Assembly (NCBI RefSeq): GCF_030817075.1
Contig: NZ_JAUSYU010000001.1
Location: forward strand, 1,612,001-1,676,000
DNA length: 64,000 nucleotides
Source of the DNA: Arthrobacter sp. V1I9
Lineage (GTDB): Bacteria; Actinomycetota; Actinomycetes; Actinomycetales; Micrococcaceae
Direction: 5' to 3'
The notes under the pieces were generated by a model. It ran no database searches and was not told the origin of the DNA. It saw nothing but the letters and a program-made list of their open reading frames with translations. Positions 28,310 to 38,617 of this stretch are shown here, piece after piece (within the stretch, counting starts at the first letter, position 1; every line of letters starts with the position of its first letter). The position numbers and the translations under genes are program-made.

Positions 28310-30931
28310 TCAGGCCTGGGCAGGCTCCTCGGTGGCAGCCAGGGCCACCTCACTGACGGTCAGGTCGCCGTCGCCCACCAGCAGGGTGATTTCCCGGGCG
28401 TTGGAGGCGGCCTTGAGGTCGGCTAGTCCCGCTTTCAGCTGCGTGGTGAGTGCTTCCGAAGCGGTGATGGTTGCCGAGAGAACCTCTGTGCGCTGCTTGA
28501 CCTTTGCCTCGGACTTCGCCTTGCGCACACCGCTGAGCGCAACACCGACGGTGGCGAGCATCGTGGTATCACCGCCGGGGACGTCCAACGGTGCGGGCCA
28601 CTGGGCGCGGTGGACGGAACCATTGCGCCACCATCCCCAGACCTCTTCGGTGGCAAAGGGAAGGAACGGCGCGAACAGCCGGAGCAGGGTGTCCAGGGTG
28701 GTGGCCAGGGCTGCGAGCACGGAGGCCTGCTCGGCCTCGCCCGCGGCGCCGTAGGCCCGGTCCTTGATAAGTTCCACGTAGTCGTCCGTGAACTGCCAGA
28801 AGAAGCCTTCGGTGATCTGCAGCGCGCGGGCGTAATCGTAGTTCTCGAACGCCTTGGTGGACTGGGCCACCACCTCCGCGAGCTGGGCGAGGACGGCCCG
28901 GTCCAGCGGGTTGCTCAGCACCGAAAGGTCGCCGGAGAGCACTGATGCCTCTGTTGCGCCGAGGTTCAGGACAAACTTCGAGGCGTTCAGCAGCTTGATG
29001 GCCAGGCGCCGCCCGATCTTCATCTGCGCAATCTCGTACGCGGTGTCGGCGCCGAGCTTGGCCGAAGCGGCCCAGTAGCGGACAGCATCCGAGCCGTATT
29101 CCTCCAGCACGTCGGTGGGGACCACCACGTTGCCCTTGGACTTGGACATCTTTTTGCGGTCCGGGTCGAGGATCCAACCGGAGATGGCGGCGTGCTTCCA
29201 CGGCGCGCTGTTCTCCAGTGCGTCCGCACGGACCACCGAGGAGAAAAGCCAGGTCCGGATGATGTCGTGGCCCTGCGGCCGGACGTCGAACGGGAACACC
29301 TTGTCGAACAGGTCCTCGTCGCGCTTCCAGCCGCCCACGATCTTGGGCGTCAGGGAGGACGTGGCCCAGGTGTCCAGGATGTCGGCGTCGCCGGTGAAGC
29401 CGCCGGGAACATCACGCTGGGCCTCGTCGAAGCCCGGGGCGGCGTCCGCAGCGGGGTCCACCGGCAACTGGTCGTCGGAGGGCACGATGGGGGAGTCGTA
29501 GTCCGGGTTGCCGTCGGCATCCAGCGGGTACCAGACGGGGATGGGCACACCGAAGAAGCGCTGGCGGGACACCAGCCAGTCACCGTTCAGGCCGGAGATC
29601 CAGTTCTCGTAGCGTGAGCGCATGAAGGCGGGGTGGAAGTCGATCTCCTGGCCGCGGGCGATGAGCCGCTCCCGGCGGTCCTCGTCCCGGCCGCCATTGC
29701 GGATGTACCACTGGCGTGAGGTCACAACTTCAAGGGGCTTGTCGCCCTTCTCGTAGAAGTTCACGGGGTGCATGATCTTCTTGGGCTCGCCCTCGAGCAG
29801 GTCCGCGGCGGTGAGGAGCTTCACCACCTCTTCCTTGGCGCTGAAGACGGTCTTACCCGCGATCGCGGCGAAAGCCTCCCGGCCAATGTCGGTAGTGATC
29901 CACTCCGGGGCCTCGCTGATGATCCGGCCGTCCCGGCCCACGATGGCACGGGTAGGAAGCTGCAGTTCGCGCCACCAGGTAACGTCAGTCAGGTCACCGA
30001 AGGTACACACCATGGCGATGCCGGAGCCCTTATCGGCTTTGGCGAGCGGGTGCGCCTTGACCTCAACCTCGACGCCGAAGACGGGGGACGTGACCTTCTT
30101 GCCGAACAGCGGCTGGTACCGTTCGTCGTCGGGGTTCGCCACCAGTGCGGCGCAGGCGGCCAGCAGTTCGGGACGGGTGGTTTCGATGTAGATCCGCTCC
30201 CCGTCCTCCGTGAAGAACGGGTAGCGGTAGTAGGCGCCGGGCACTTCGCGGTCCTCCAGCTCGGCCTGGGCCACCGCCGTCCGGAACGTGACGTCCCAAA
30301 GGGTGGGGGCTTCGGCCATATAGGCGTCGCCCGCGGCGAGGTTGGCCAGGAACGCGCGCTGCGAGACTGCCCGCGAGTTGTCGTCGATGGTGCGGTAGGT
30401 CAGCTCCCAGTCCACGGACAGGCCAAGCGTCTGGAAGAGGTTCTCGAAGACCTTCTCGTCCTCGACGGCAAGCTCCTCGCACAGCTCGATGAAGTTCCGG
30501 CGGGAGACCACGTCGAAGTCCCGCTGGTTCTTCGCCGGCTGCGCCGGCGGCTGGTAGTCGGCGTTGTAGGGGATGGAGGGGTCGCAGCGGACGCCGTAGT
30601 AGTTCTGCACGCGGCGTTCGGTGGGCAGGCCGTTGTCGTCCCAGCCCATGGGGTAGAACACGTTCTTGCCGGTCATGCGCTGGTAGCGCGCCAGCACATC
30701 GGTCTGCGTGTAGGAGAACATGTGTCCCACGTGCAGTGATCCGGAGGCGGTGGGAGGGGGAGTGTCGATCGAGTAGACCTGTTCCCGGGTGGTGTCCCGG
30801 TTGAACTTGTAGGTCCCCTCGGCAAGCCAGCGCTGCGTCAAGGCAGCTTCGAGGCCTTCGAGGGCCGGCTTGTCCGGAACGTTGATGGGGGCGGTATTGG
30901 GCGTGTCTGTACCCTGCGTGTCTTCAGCCAT
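28310..30931 (-). CDS. valS: Valine--tRNA ligase, archaeal-like type
   Basis: ValRS charges tRNA-Val with valine. The 873-residue class I enzyme has the HIGH-type motif SGSLHVGHMF near residue 68 and KMSKSKGN near residue 600, an editing domain between them, and an anticodon-binding domain with short C-terminal coil. The segment GWDDNGLPTERRVQ replaces the bacterial GTDHAGIATQ segment, which is the archaeal form (also in Rickettsia). This suggests an old replacement of the bacterial gene; I infer this from motif memory, not from a tree. It is monocistronic with its own terminator and is divergent from the SDR gene. Confidence 0.95.
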   Translation of the reverse strand: MAEDTQGTDTPNTAPINVPDKPALEGLEAALTQRWLAEGTYKFNRDTTREQVYSIDTPPPTASGSLHVGHMFSYTQTDVLARYQRMTGKNVFYPMGWDDNGLPTERRVQNYYGVRCDPSIPYNADYQPPAQPAKNQRDFDVVSRRNFIELCEELAVEDEKVFENLFQTLGLSVDWELTYRTIDDNSRAVSQRAFLANLAAGDAYMAEAPTLWDVTFRTAVAQAELEDREVPGAYYRYPFFTEDGERIYIETTRPELLAACAALVANPDDERYQPLFGKKVTSPVFGVEVEVKAHPLAKADKGSGIAMVCTFGDLTDVTWWRELQLPTRAIVGRDGRIISEAPEWITTDIGREAFAAIAGKTVFSAKEEVVKLLTAADLLEGEPKKIMHPVNFYEKGDKPLEVVTSRQWYIRNGGRDEDRRERLIARGQEIDFHPAFMRSRYENWISGLNGDWLVSRQRFFGVPIPVWYPLDADGNPDYDSPIVPSDDQLPVDPAADAAPGFDEAQRDVPGGFTGDADILDTWATSSLTPKIVGGWKRDEDLFDKVFPFDVRPQGHDIIRTWLFSSVVRADALENSAPWKHAAISGWILDPDRKKMSKSKGNVVVPTDVLEEYGSDAVRYWAASAKLGADTAYEIAQMKIGRRLAIKLLNASKFVLNLGATEASVLSGDLSVLSNPLDRAVLAQLAEVVAQSTKAFENYDYARALQITEGFFWQFTDDYVELIKDRAYGAAGEAEQASVLAALATTLDTLLRLFAPFLPFATEEVWGWWRNGSVHRAQWPAPLDVPGGDTTMLATVGVALSGVRKAKSEAKVKQRTEVLSATITASEALTTQLKAGLADLKAASNAREITLLVGDGDLTVSEVALAATEEPAQA

Positions 30932-31058
30932 CTGCCAATTGTTTCATGGACGGGCCCGTCCGCTGGTCGGCAGCGTCGCCGGCGGCCACCCGGGCACCGG
31001 TGTCATGGGACGACATGCCCCCGGGCCTGCCCCGCGCGGCTGCCGCTAGGGTGGTGCC

Positions 31059-31817
31059 ATGACTTCGGACGTGCAGAACAAGGCAGCTTTGGTGACCGGC
31101 GCGAGCAGCGGAATCGGGGAGGCGACGGTCCGTGCCCTTGCCGCCCAGGGGTGGACAGTGTTCGCCGTGGCCCGCCGCGAGGAGCGTCTTTCCGCCCTCG
31201 CAGCCGAGACCGGCGCCGTCGCTATTCCTGCTGACATTTCCGAGGACGACGACGTGTCCCGGCTGCTGGCCCGGGTGACCGAAGCCGGGGGCATAGACAC
31301 CCTGGTCAACATCGCCGGCGGAGCCAGGGGAGCGGACGCCATCGGCGCCGCAAGCACGGAGGACTGGGAGTGGATGTACCGGGTCAACGTCCTGGGCACC
31401 ATGAAGCTCACCCGCGCATTCCTGCCGATGCTCCGCGCCCACGGCGAAGGGACAGTGCTGAACCTGACCTCCACGGCCGGCCTGACCGCCTATGAGGGCG
31501 GAGGCGGCTACAACGCTGCCAAGTTCGCCCAGCATGCCATGACCGGGGCGTTGCGGCTCGAGGAAGCGGAAAACAATCTCCGGGTCATTGAGGTGGCGCC
31601 CGGTCTCGTTTATACCGAGGAGTTCGCGCTTAACCGGTTGGGTGACAGGCAGGCAGCGGAAAAGGTGTACCAGGGGGTGGAGAAGCCGCTCACGGCGGAA
31701 GATGTGGCGGAGGTGGTCCGTTATGCCGTGACTGCACCTCACCACGTCAACCTGGACCAGATTGTGATCCGGCCTGTGGCGCAGGCCGCGAACCACAAGC
31801 TGATCCGCAAGGGGTAG
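31059..31817 (+). CDS. Short-chain dehydrogenase/reductase (YdfG-like)
   Basis: This 252-residue classical SDR has the cofactor motif TGASSGIG (residues 14-21), the structural NIAGGA, catalytic Ser in NLTSTAG and Tyr/Lys in YNAAK. The C-terminal segment HVNLDQIVIRPVAQA is the signature of YdfG-like 3-hydroxy acid/serine dehydrogenases. The probable reaction is NADP-dependent oxidation of a hydroxy acid or alcohol; substrate unknown. It lies between valS and the ileS leader. Confidence 0.85.
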   Translation: MTSDVQNKAALVTGASSGIGEATVRALAAQGWTVFAVARREERLSALAAETGAVAIPADISEDDDVSRLLARVTEAGGIDTLVNIAGGARGADAIGAASTEDWEWMYRVNVLGTMKLTRAFLPMLRAHGEGTVLNLTSTAGLTAYEGGGGYNAAKFAQHAMTGALRLEEAENNLRVIEVAPGLVYTEEFALNRLGDRQAAEKVYQGVEKPLTAEDVAEVVRYAVTAPHHVNLDQIVIRPVAQAANHKLIRKG

Positions 31818-31889
31818 CGACTACGGCGGCACCAGGCGTGCCGCCACTGCCTTCCGTTCCGCCCACCGCCGTGCAACTGCGGGCGCTTA

Positions 31890-31919
31890 TTGGTGGCCCG
31901 GCCGTGGAAATAGTAGACT
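31890..31919 (+). promoter_or_regulatory. Likely ileS promoter
   Basis: TTGGTG (31890-31895) and TAGACT (31914-31919) are 18 bases apart. A start near 31926 would place the T-box stem I at the very 5' end of the RNA, as expected for ultrashort T-boxes. Confidence 0.45.
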
Positions 31920-31925
31920 CGAAAT

Positions 31926-32202
31926 CGGCTACGACCCGGCTATCACCGGTGAGCTTCCGGAAGAACGCGCAAGCCGCCTGCCAGGCGGGGAGCGTCAGTA
32001 GAACCGGACGGGTAAGCCCGTCACAGCAGTAATGAGAGGCCGGAGCACACCTGTTCCCCCGGGAACTGGCAGCGCCGGTAAGTGAGGTGGTACCGCGGTG
32101 AGCGTGTGGTCCGGCGGACAACACGGCAACCGTCCTCGCATCCTGAACGGAACTGACAGGCGCAAGCCGGCAGTTCGCCAAGCTCAACCCAGGATGTCGA
32201 GA
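31926..32202 (+). promoter_or_regulatory. ileS T-box riboswitch (ultrashort, translational)
   Basis: The leader carries the exact T-box AAGTGAGGTGGTACCGCGG (32080-32098), which pairs with the uncharged tRNA acceptor end. An isoleucine specifier ATC lies at 31942-31944 in a small hairpin loop (CCGG-CTATCA-CCGG region), near the predicted 5' end. This is the ultrashort stem I class described for actinobacterial ileS. No terminator hairpin with T-run is seen before the gene, and the AGGA ribosome-binding site at 32191-32194 is within reach of the antisequestrator, so control is probably at translation: uncharged tRNA-Ile frees the site. Confidence 0.9.
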
Positions 32203-35200
32203 ATGACGTATTACCCCAAGGCCTCAGCCTCCACCAGTGGCACGCCCCTTCGCGGTGCAGGTGTCTCCGCTTCCGTGAAGTTCCCGGAAATCGAAGAGCG
32301 CATCCTCAAGTACTGGGACCAGGATGGCACCTTCCAGGCCAGCATTGACCAGCGCAGCGCGGACGCCCCCGGCGGTGAACCCGGCAGCAACGAGTTCGTC
32401 TTCTATGACGGCCCGCCCTTCGCCAACGGCCTGCCGCACTACGGCCACCTGCTGACCGGCTACGCCAAGGACCTGGTGGGCCGCTACCAGACCCAGCGCG
32501 GCAAGCGCGTGGAGCGCCGCTTCGGCTGGGACACCCACGGCCTGCCGGCCGAGCTGGAAGCCATGAAGCAGCTGGGCATGACGGACAAGACCCAGATCGA
32601 AGCCATGGGCATCGACAAGTTCAACGACGCCTGCCGCGCCTCCGTGATGAAATACGCCGACGAGTGGCGGAACTACGTGACGCGCCAGGCCAGGTGGGTG
32701 GACTTTGACAACGACTACAAGACCCTCAACGTCGAGTACATGGAGTCGGTCCTCTGGGCGTTCAAGCAGCTCCACGAAAAGGGCCTGACGTACAACGGCT
32801 ACCGTGTGCTGCCGTACTGCTGGAAAGACGAGACGCCGCTGTCCAACCATGAGCTGCGCATGGACGACGACGTCTACAAGAACCGCCAGGACCAGACCGT
32901 TACGGTGACCTTCCCCATCACCGCCGGCGAATCCGAACTCTCGCGACAGCTCGCCGGCGTCCAGGCCCTCGCCTGGACCACCACGCCCTGGACCCTTCCC
33001 ACCAACGCCGCGCTCGCCGTCGGGCCCTCCATCACCTACGCCGTGCTGCCGGCGGGGCCCAATGGCATCAAGGCCGCCTCCGCCGACGCGCCCGTGAACG
33101 GCAGCTTCCTGCTCGCCGCGGACCTGCTGGCCAGCTACGCCAAGGACCTGGGGTACAACGACTACGACTCGGCACAGGCCGCCGTCGTGTCAACCCACAC
33201 CGGCGCGGAGCTGGAAGGCCTCGCGTACCAGCCGCTGTGGCATGACTTCGCGGACAACGAAAAATACGGCATGGAAAATGCCTGGCGGTTCCTCGTGGCC
33301 GATTACGTCACCACCACCGACGGAACCGGCATCGTCCACCAGGCGCCCGCCTACGGCGAGGATGACCAGAAAGTCTGCGAAGAGGCCGGCATCCCGGTGA
33401 TCCTCTCCGTGGACGAGGGCGCGAAGTTCCTCCCGCTCTTCAAGCACGGCGACCTGCACGACATCGTTGGCCTGCAGGTCTTCGAAGCCAACAAGCCCAT
33501 CACCCAGGTACTCCGTGCCCAGGGCCGCCTGGTCCGCCAGGCCAGTTATGAGCACAGCTACCCGCACTGCTGGCGCTGCCGCAACCCGCTGATCTACCGG
33601 GCTGTGTCCTCCTGGTACGTGGAGGTCACCAAGTTCAAGGACCGGATGTCCGAACTGAACCAGGAGATCAACTGGATCCCCGGCAACGTCAAGGACGGCC
33701 AGTTCGGCAAGTGGCTGGCCAATGCCCGCGACTGGTCCATCAGCCGCAACCGCTACTGGGGCAGCCCCATCCCCGTGTGGCAGTCCAGCGACCCCGAGTA
33801 CCCGCGCACGGACGTCTACGGCTCCCTCGCCGAGATCGAGGCGGACTTCGGCCGCCTGCCGCTGAACAAGGACGGCCAGGTTGACCTGCACCGCCCGTTC
33901 ATCGACGAACTGACCAGGCCCAACCCGGATGATCCGCGCACCCCGGAAGAGGGCCAGTCGGTGATGCGCCGCGTGGAGGACGTGCTGGACGTCTGGTTCG
34001 ACTCCGGTTCCATGCCGTACGGCCAGGTGCATTACCCGTTCCAGAACGAAGCCTGGTTCGATACCCACAACCCCGCCGACTTCATCGTGGAGTACATCGG
34101 CCAGACCCGCGGCTGGTTCTACATGCTGCACATCCTCTCCACGGCGCTGTTCGACCGGCCCGCCTTCCGCAACGTCATCAGCCACGGCATCGTGCTGGGC
34201 TCGGACGGGCAGAAGATGTCCAAGAGCCTGCGCAACTACCCGGACGTCTCCGAGGTGCTGGACCGCGACGGCTCGGACGCCATGCGCTGGTTCCTGATGT
34301 CCAGCCCCATCCTCCGGGGCGGCAACCTGGTGGTCACCGAGCAGGGAATCCGCGACGGCGTCCGCCAGGTCATCCTGCCGCTGTGGAACGTCTACAGCTT
34401 CTTCACGTTGTACACGAACGCCGCTTCCGGCGGCGCAGGGTATGACGCTCAGCTCCGTTATGACGGCTACGCCGACACGCTGGACCAATACCTGTTGGCC
34501 AACACCGGCGAACTGGTCCGGAACATGACGGTGCAGCTGGACACGTACGACATCTCCGGCGCATGCGACGAACTGCGCAGTTACCTGGACATGCTCACCA
34601 ACTGGTACGTCCGCCGGAGCCGCCAGCGGTTCTTCGACGAGGACCAGGACGCTTTCGACGCCCTGTTCACCGCGCTGGAGACTGTCTCCCGCGTGGCGGC
34701 GTCCCTGCTGCCGCTGGTCTCCGAGGAGATCTGGCGGGGCCTTACCGGCGGCCGCTCGGTGCACCTGGCCGACTGGCCGGACGCCGGCCTGTTCCCGGCC
34801 AACCCGGGCCTGGTTGAGGCCATGGACAAGGTCCAGCAGATCTGCTCCACCGGTTCCTCGCTCCGCAAGGCAGCCAATCTCCGCGTCCGGCTGCCGCTGC
34901 AGGAACTGACCGTAGTGGCACCCGGCGCCGACGCGCTGGGTGGATTCGCCGGCGTCGTGGCCGACGAGCTCAACCTCCGCTCAGTCAGGCTGCTGGACGC
35001 AGCCACTGCCTCTCCGGAGGAGTTCGGGATCCAGCAGAAACTGGTGGTCAACGCCCGTGCTGCCGGCCCGCGCCTTGGCAAGAACGTGCAGCTGGCCATC
35101 AAGGGGTCCAAGTCCGGTGACTGGTCAGTCCAAACAATCGATGGTGTCGACGGCGTCGTTGTTTCGGGAGGGCTCCAGCTGGAGCCCCAGGAGTACACGC

Positions 35201-35535
35201 TTGAGACAGTGGTGGCTGAGTCCGAGGGCGGCAGCGCCTCCGTCGCCGTGCTTCCGGGGGGCGGCTTCGTGGTCCTCAACACCGAGGTCACACCCGAGCT
35301 GGAGGCCGAAGGCCTGGCCCGCGACATGGTCCGCGCCATCCAGCAGGCGCGCAAGGACGCCGGGCTGAATGTCAGCGATCGGATCCGGACCGCCGTGACT
35401 GCCCCGCAGAACGTCGTCGACGCCCTGCTTGCCAACGCCGACCTGGTCAAGGGCGAAACCCTCACCGTGAACCTCACGGCGGAACCCGCGGACATCGCAG
35501 AGCCGGCAGTTGCCGTCGAAAAAGTAGAGGCGTAA
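32203..35535 (+). CDS. ileS: Isoleucine--tRNA ligase, type 2 (eukaryote-like)
   Basis: IleRS charges tRNA-Ile. The 1110-residue enzyme has the HIGH-type motif [15 protein letters not shown] near residue 75, [15 protein letters not shown] typical of the eukaryote-like IleRS2 class, an editing domain, KMSKS in [14 protein letters not shown] near residue 670 and a large C-terminal anticodon and zinc-free domain. IleRS2 enzymes are generally less sensitive to mupirocin than IleRS1. The ATG at 32203 is chosen because AGGA precedes it by eight bases and all upstream in-frame starts lie in the T-box. folC starts three bases after the stop. Confidence 0.96.
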   Translation: MTYYPKASASTSGTPLRGAGVSASVKFPEIEERILKYWDQDGTFQASIDQRSADAPGGEPGSNEFVFYDGPPFANGLPHYGHLLTGYAKDLVGRYQTQRGKRVERRFGWDTHGLPAELEAMKQLGMTDKTQIEAMGIDKFNDACRASVMKYADEWRNYVTRQARWVDFDNDYKTLNVEYMESVLWAFKQLHEKGLTYNGYRVLPYCWKDETPLSNHELRMDDDVYKNRQDQTVTVTFPITAGESELSRQLAGVQALAWTTTPWTLPTNAALAVGPSITYAVLPAGPNGIKAASADAPVNGSFLLAADLLASYAKDLGYNDYDSAQAAVVSTHTGAELEGLAYQPLWHDFADNEKYGMENAWRFLVADYVTTTDGTGIVHQAPAYGEDDQKVCEEAGIPVILSVDEGAKFLPLFKHGDLHDIVGLQVFEANKPITQVLRAQGRLVRQASYEHSYPHCWRCRNPLIYRAVSSWYVEVTKFKDRMSELNQEINWIPGNVKDGQFGKWLANARDWSISRNRYWGSPIPVWQSSDPEYPRTDVYGSLAEIEADFGRLPLNKDGQVDLHRPFIDELTRPNPDDPRTPEEGQSVMRRVEDVLDVWFDSGSMPYGQVHYPFQNEAWFDTHNPADFIVEYIGQTRGWFYMLHILSTALFDRPAFRNVISHGIVLGSDGQKMSKSLRNYPDVSEVLDRDGSDAMRWFLMSSPILRGGNLVVTEQGIRDGVRQVILPLWNVYSFFTLYTNAASGGAGYDAQLRYDGYADTLDQYLLANTGELVRNMTVQLDTYDISGACDELRSYLDMLTNWYVRRSRQRFFDEDQDAFDALFTALETVSRVAASLLPLVSEEIWRGLTGGRSVHLADWPDAGLFPANPGLVEAMDKVQQICSTGSSLRKAANLRVRLPLQELTVVAPGADALGGFAGVVADELNLRSVRLLDAATASPEEFGIQQKLVVNARAAGPRLGKNVQLAIKGSKSGDWSVQTIDGVDGVVVSGGLQLEPQEYTLETVVAESEGGSASVAVLPGGGFVVLNTEVTPELEAEGLARDMVRAIQQARKDAGLNVSDRIRTAVTAPQNVVDALLANADLVKGETLTVNLTAEPADIAEPAVAVEKVEA

Positions 35536-35538
35536 TCC

Positions 35539-36897
35539 ATGACTGACGAATTTTCCGTAGAGAGCGTCTATGCCGAGCTGCTGGGCCGGGCGCCGGAAAA
35601 CAAGATGGAGCCGCGGCTTGCCCCGCTGTTCCGGGCGATGGACGTGCTGGGGGAGCCGAACAAGGCGTTCCCGATCATCCACGTCACCGGGACCAACGGC
35701 AAGACCTCCACGGCCCGGATGATCGAATCGGTCCTGCGGGCCCACGGCCTGAGCACCGGACGGTACACCAGTCCGCACCTGACCAAAGTCACCGAACGGA
35801 TCAGCATTGACGGGCATCCCGTCCCGGATGAGACCTTCGTCCGGATTTGGGACGAAATCCGGCCGTACCTGGAAATTGTGGACTCCGAGCTGGAGGCCGA
35901 CGGACAACCGCGGCTGACGTACTTCGAATGCCTCACCATCCTTGGTTTTGCGATTTTCGCCGACCAGCCGGTTAACGTGGCGGTCATCGAGGTGGGCCTG
36001 GGCGGCATCACGGACGCCACGAACGTGGGGGATGGGCAGGTCTCCGTGGTCACGCCCATTTCGCTCGACCACACCGACCTGCTGGGTGACACCACCGAAG
36101 ACATTGCCTACGAAAAGGCCGGCATTATCAAGCCCGGCGGCTACCTCATCAGTGCCGCGCAGCCCCTGAACGCGGCCCAGGTCCTGCTGGAGAAGGCCAA
36201 GGACGTGGGCGTGCCCTTCAAGTTCGAGGGAGTGGAGTTCGGCGTCGAGTCCCGGACCGTGGCCGTTGGCGGCCAGATGGTCACCATCCAGGGCATCGCG
36301 GGCCGCTACCCGGACCTGTTGGTGCCGCTTCACGGTGCCCACCAGGCGCAGAACGCAGCCGTGGCGGTAGCTGCCCTGGAGGCATTCTTTGGCGGCGAAA
36401 AGGAACTCGGATTTGACGTGCTGCAGGAAGGCTTCGCTGAGGTCACGTCCCCCGGCCGGCTTGAGGTGGTCCGCACGGCACCCACCATCGTGGTGGACGC
36501 CGCCCATAACCCCGACGGCATCAAAGTCTCTGCGGCTGCCCTTCAGGAGGCCTTCACCTTCACCAAACTTGTCCCGGTGGTGGGAATCCTCAAGGAAAAG
36601 GACGCCGAGGAGATCCTCCGCCAGCTCAAGGAATCCCTGGGGGAGGTAGCCGAGGAATTCTGCTTCACGCAGTCCAATTCCCCGCGTGCCGTTCCCGCCG
36701 CCGAACTTGCCGAGCTCGCCATCGACCTCGGCTTCGGCGAGGACAACGTCCACATAGAGGAAAAGCTCGACGACGCCCTGGAGTGGGCGGTGGAGCGCGC
36801 CGAAGCAAACGATGATCTTTCCGGCGGCGTGCTGGTGACGGGTTCGATCACGCTGGTGGCCGAAGCCCGGATCCTGCTCGGGAAGACGGAGGCGTAG
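35539..36897 (+). CDS. folC: Folylpolyglutamate synthase/dihydrofolate synthase
   Basis: FolC joins glutamate to dihydropteroate and extends folate polyglutamate tails, using ATP. The 452-residue Mur-ligase-family protein has the P-loop HVTGTNGKTSTARMIESVL near residue 48, GRYTSPHLTKVTERI for the folate site, EVGLGGITDATN with the Mg-binding Glu, and DAAHNPDGIK near residue 320. It starts three bases after ileS and is followed by a DUF4233 gene after three bases, so all three are probably one operon. Confidence 0.95.
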   Translation: MTDEFSVESVYAELLGRAPENKMEPRLAPLFRAMDVLGEPNKAFPIIHVTGTNGKTSTARMIESVLRAHGLSTGRYTSPHLTKVTERISIDGHPVPDETFVRIWDEIRPYLEIVDSELEADGQPRLTYFECLTILGFAIFADQPVNVAVIEVGLGGITDATNVGDGQVSVVTPISLDHTDLLGDTTEDIAYEKAGIIKPGGYLISAAQPLNAAQVLLEKAKDVGVPFKFEGVEFGVESRTVAVGGQMVTIQGIAGRYPDLLVPLHGAHQAQNAAVAVAALEAFFGGEKELGFDVLQEGFAEVTSPGRLEVVRTAPTIVVDAAHNPDGIKVSAAALQEAFTFTKLVPVVGILKEKDAEEILRQLKESLGEVAEEFCFTQSNSPRAVPAAELAELAIDLGFGEDNVHIEEKLDDALEWAVERAEANDDLSGGVLVTGSITLVAEARILLGKTEA

Positions 36898-36900
36898 GCA

Positions 36901-37368
36901 GTGGCCAAGCTGACCAAAGCCCAGCGCGAATGGCGGCCGGGGATGCCCAAGAAGCGTCGCTCCACCAAGGTGATGTTCGCTTCCACTGTGTTGCTCCTGG
37001 AAGCCTTCGTCATGTTCTTCGCCACCCTCGCGGTGTTCGGGTTGCGCCGTGGTGACTTCCCGCCGGCACTGATCCTCGGCGTCGGCATCGGCATGAGCGT
37101 AGTAATGATTGTCGCCTGCGCCTTCCTCACCAAACCCTGGGGCATCGGGCTCGGGTGGATCCTGCAGCTTGTCCTCATCCTCACCGGGATCTTCGAGCCC
37201 GCCATGTTCCTGGTGGGCGCCCTGTTTGCACTGGCCTGGTGGTACGGGATCCGCACCGGAATCCGCCTCGACCGGGAAGCCGGTGAGCGTGCCCGCGAGC
37301 AGGCTGCCTGGGAGGCCGCCCATCCGGACCAGGCCGCCGGCCCCGGCCAGCAGCCCCCGTCCCCGTAA
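36901..37368 (+). CDS. DUF4233 membrane protein
   Basis: This 155-residue inner-membrane protein has a basic N-terminus (RRSTKVM) and four membrane segments near residues 25-46, 52-78, 85-100 and 102-118, then a polar Ala/Pro/Gln tail. The position between folC and ndk is highly conserved in actinobacteria and fits the DUF4233 family. The function is unknown. It starts at GTG 36901, three bases after the folC stop. Confidence 0.85.
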   Translation: MAKLTKAQREWRPGMPKKRRSTKVMFASTVLLLEAFVMFFATLAVFGLRRGDFPPALILGVGIGMSVVMIVACAFLTKPWGIGLGWILQLVLILTGIFEPAMFLVGALFALAWWYGIRTGIRLDREAGERAREQAAWEAAHPDQAAGPGQQPPSP

Positions 37369-37421
37369 ACAAGTCCCCGTAGACTTGACCCGAAACCCCA
37401 TACCAACGCATTGGAGCAGTT

Positions 37422-37841
37422 GTGACTACTGAGCGCACCCTCGTCCTGATCAAACCCGACGGCGTCGCCCGCAACCTCACCGGCGCCATCCTGGCCCGGA
37501 TCGAAGCGAAGGGCTATACCCTGGCGGAGCTGAAGAAGGTGGACGCGTCCAGGGAGCTGCTGGAGCAGCACTACGAGGAGCACGTGGGCAAGCCCTTCTA
37601 CGAGCCCCTGGTCGACTTCATGCTCTCCGGCCCCGTGGTGGCAGCAATCTTCGAAGGCCACCGCGTCATCGAAGGCTTCCGCTCCCTGGCCGGCACCACC
37701 GACCCCACCACGGCAGCGCCCGGCACCATCCGCGGCGACTTCGGCCGCGATTGGGGCCTGAAGGTGCAGCAGAACCTGGTGCACGGATCCGACTCCACGG
37801 ACTCCGCCGAGCGCGAGATCAAGATCTGGTTCCAGGACTAA
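37422..37841 (+). CDS. ndk: Nucleoside-diphosphate kinase
   Basis: Ndk transfers phosphate from ATP to nucleoside diphosphates through a phospho-histidine. The 139-residue protein has [16 protein letters not shown] at the N-terminus and the active-site His121 in [10 protein letters not shown]. The length is typical of 135-145. It starts at GTG 37422, the last gene of the ileS-folC-DUF4233-ndk run, and ends at a strong terminator. Confidence 0.97.
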   Translation: MTTERTLVLIKPDGVARNLTGAILARIEAKGYTLAELKKVDASRELLEQHYEEHVGKPFYEPLVDFMLSGPVVAAIFEGHRVIEGFRSLAGTTDPTTAAPGTIRGDFGRDWGLKVQQNLVHGSDSTDSAEREIKIWFQD

Positions 37842-37866
37842 GCAGTCCGGGTGACAGATCCCAGAT

Positions 37867-37911
37867 GACAGATAAGGCCGATGTTCCTCGGGAACATCGG
37901 CCTTATCTGTC
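37867..37911. terminator. Terminator after ndk
   Basis: A perfect 21-bp stem (37867-37887 with 37891-37911) has a TCG loop. It lies between ndk and the convergent VKOR gene and could end both transcripts. Confidence 0.85.
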
Positions 37912-37933
37912 ATCCCGCGGGGTGTGTGGAAGC

Positions 37934-38617
37934 CTAGAAGCCCGAGGTTCCGGCGAAAACCTGGATGAAGGCAAAGAAGATGCTGGCGATGACGGCCACG
38001 TAGAGCAGCGCTGTGATGATCCAGCCGGAGTCGCCCAGGATGCGGGCTGCGTTCGCCGGCACCGGAATCACCCCGGCGGTGATGTTCCGGATGGTCACCC
38101 AGACGAAGAGGGGAATCATGGCTGCCCAGACGATCATGCAGAACGGGCAGAGGACGTGGATGTCGTAGAGCGCCTGCGACCACAGCCACACCACAAAGAT
38201 GAAACCCAGCGTGACGCCTGCCTGCAGCCCTGCCCAGAACCAGCGCGCAAAGGTTGCCCCCGCCAGCAGCGCCATGCCTACCGTGATGATGACGCCGAAC
38301 GCCACGATGCCGATAAACATATTGGGGAAGCCAAACAGCGAGCTCTGCCAGGTCTGCATCACCTGGCCGCAGGAGATCCACGGGTTCACATCGCACACCG
38401 TAGTGTGGTTGGGGTCCTGAAGCACCGCGAGCTTCTCCAGGACCAGTGTTCCCGAAGCGAGCCAGCCGATGACCCCCGTGACCACCAGCAGCCAGCCGAA
38501 GGGCCGGTTCCGGGTCACCGCAGGGAGAGTTCCTGCTGTCCTGCCGGCCGGGTCGCTGTCCTGGTTCAGGCTCCGTTCCTGGGCCGGGGTGCCGCTGAGG
38601 GGGGAGATGCTGGGCAT
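37934..38617 (-). CDS. Vitamin K epoxide reductase family protein
   Basis: This 227-residue inner-membrane quinone reductase supplies oxidising power for disulfide formation outside the membrane. Four to five membrane segments are seen. The loop cysteines Cys75 and Cys83 (VCDVNPWISCG) and the active-site pair Cys157-Cys160 (LCPFC) are intact. No thioredoxin domain is fused, so it must work with a separate DsbA-like partner. Actinobacteria use VKOR in place of DsbB. The gene is monocistronic, convergent with ndk. Confidence 0.92.
   Translation of the reverse strand: MPSISPLSGTPAQERSLNQDSDPAGRTAGTLPAVTRNRPFGWLLVVTGVIGWLASGTLVLEKLAVLQDPNHTTVCDVNPWISCGQVMQTWQSSLFGFPNMFIGIVAFGVIITVGMALLAGATFARWFWAGLQAGVTLGFIFVVWLWSQALYDIHVLCPFCMIVWAAMIPLFVWVTIRNITAGVIPVPANAARILGDSGWIITALLYVAVIASIFFAFIQVFAGTSGF

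Noticed and set aside
33190..34764. 524-codon open frame opposite ileS
   Set aside because: It is antisense to the catalytic and editing domains of IleRS, is low-complexity in translation and has no ribosome-binding site.
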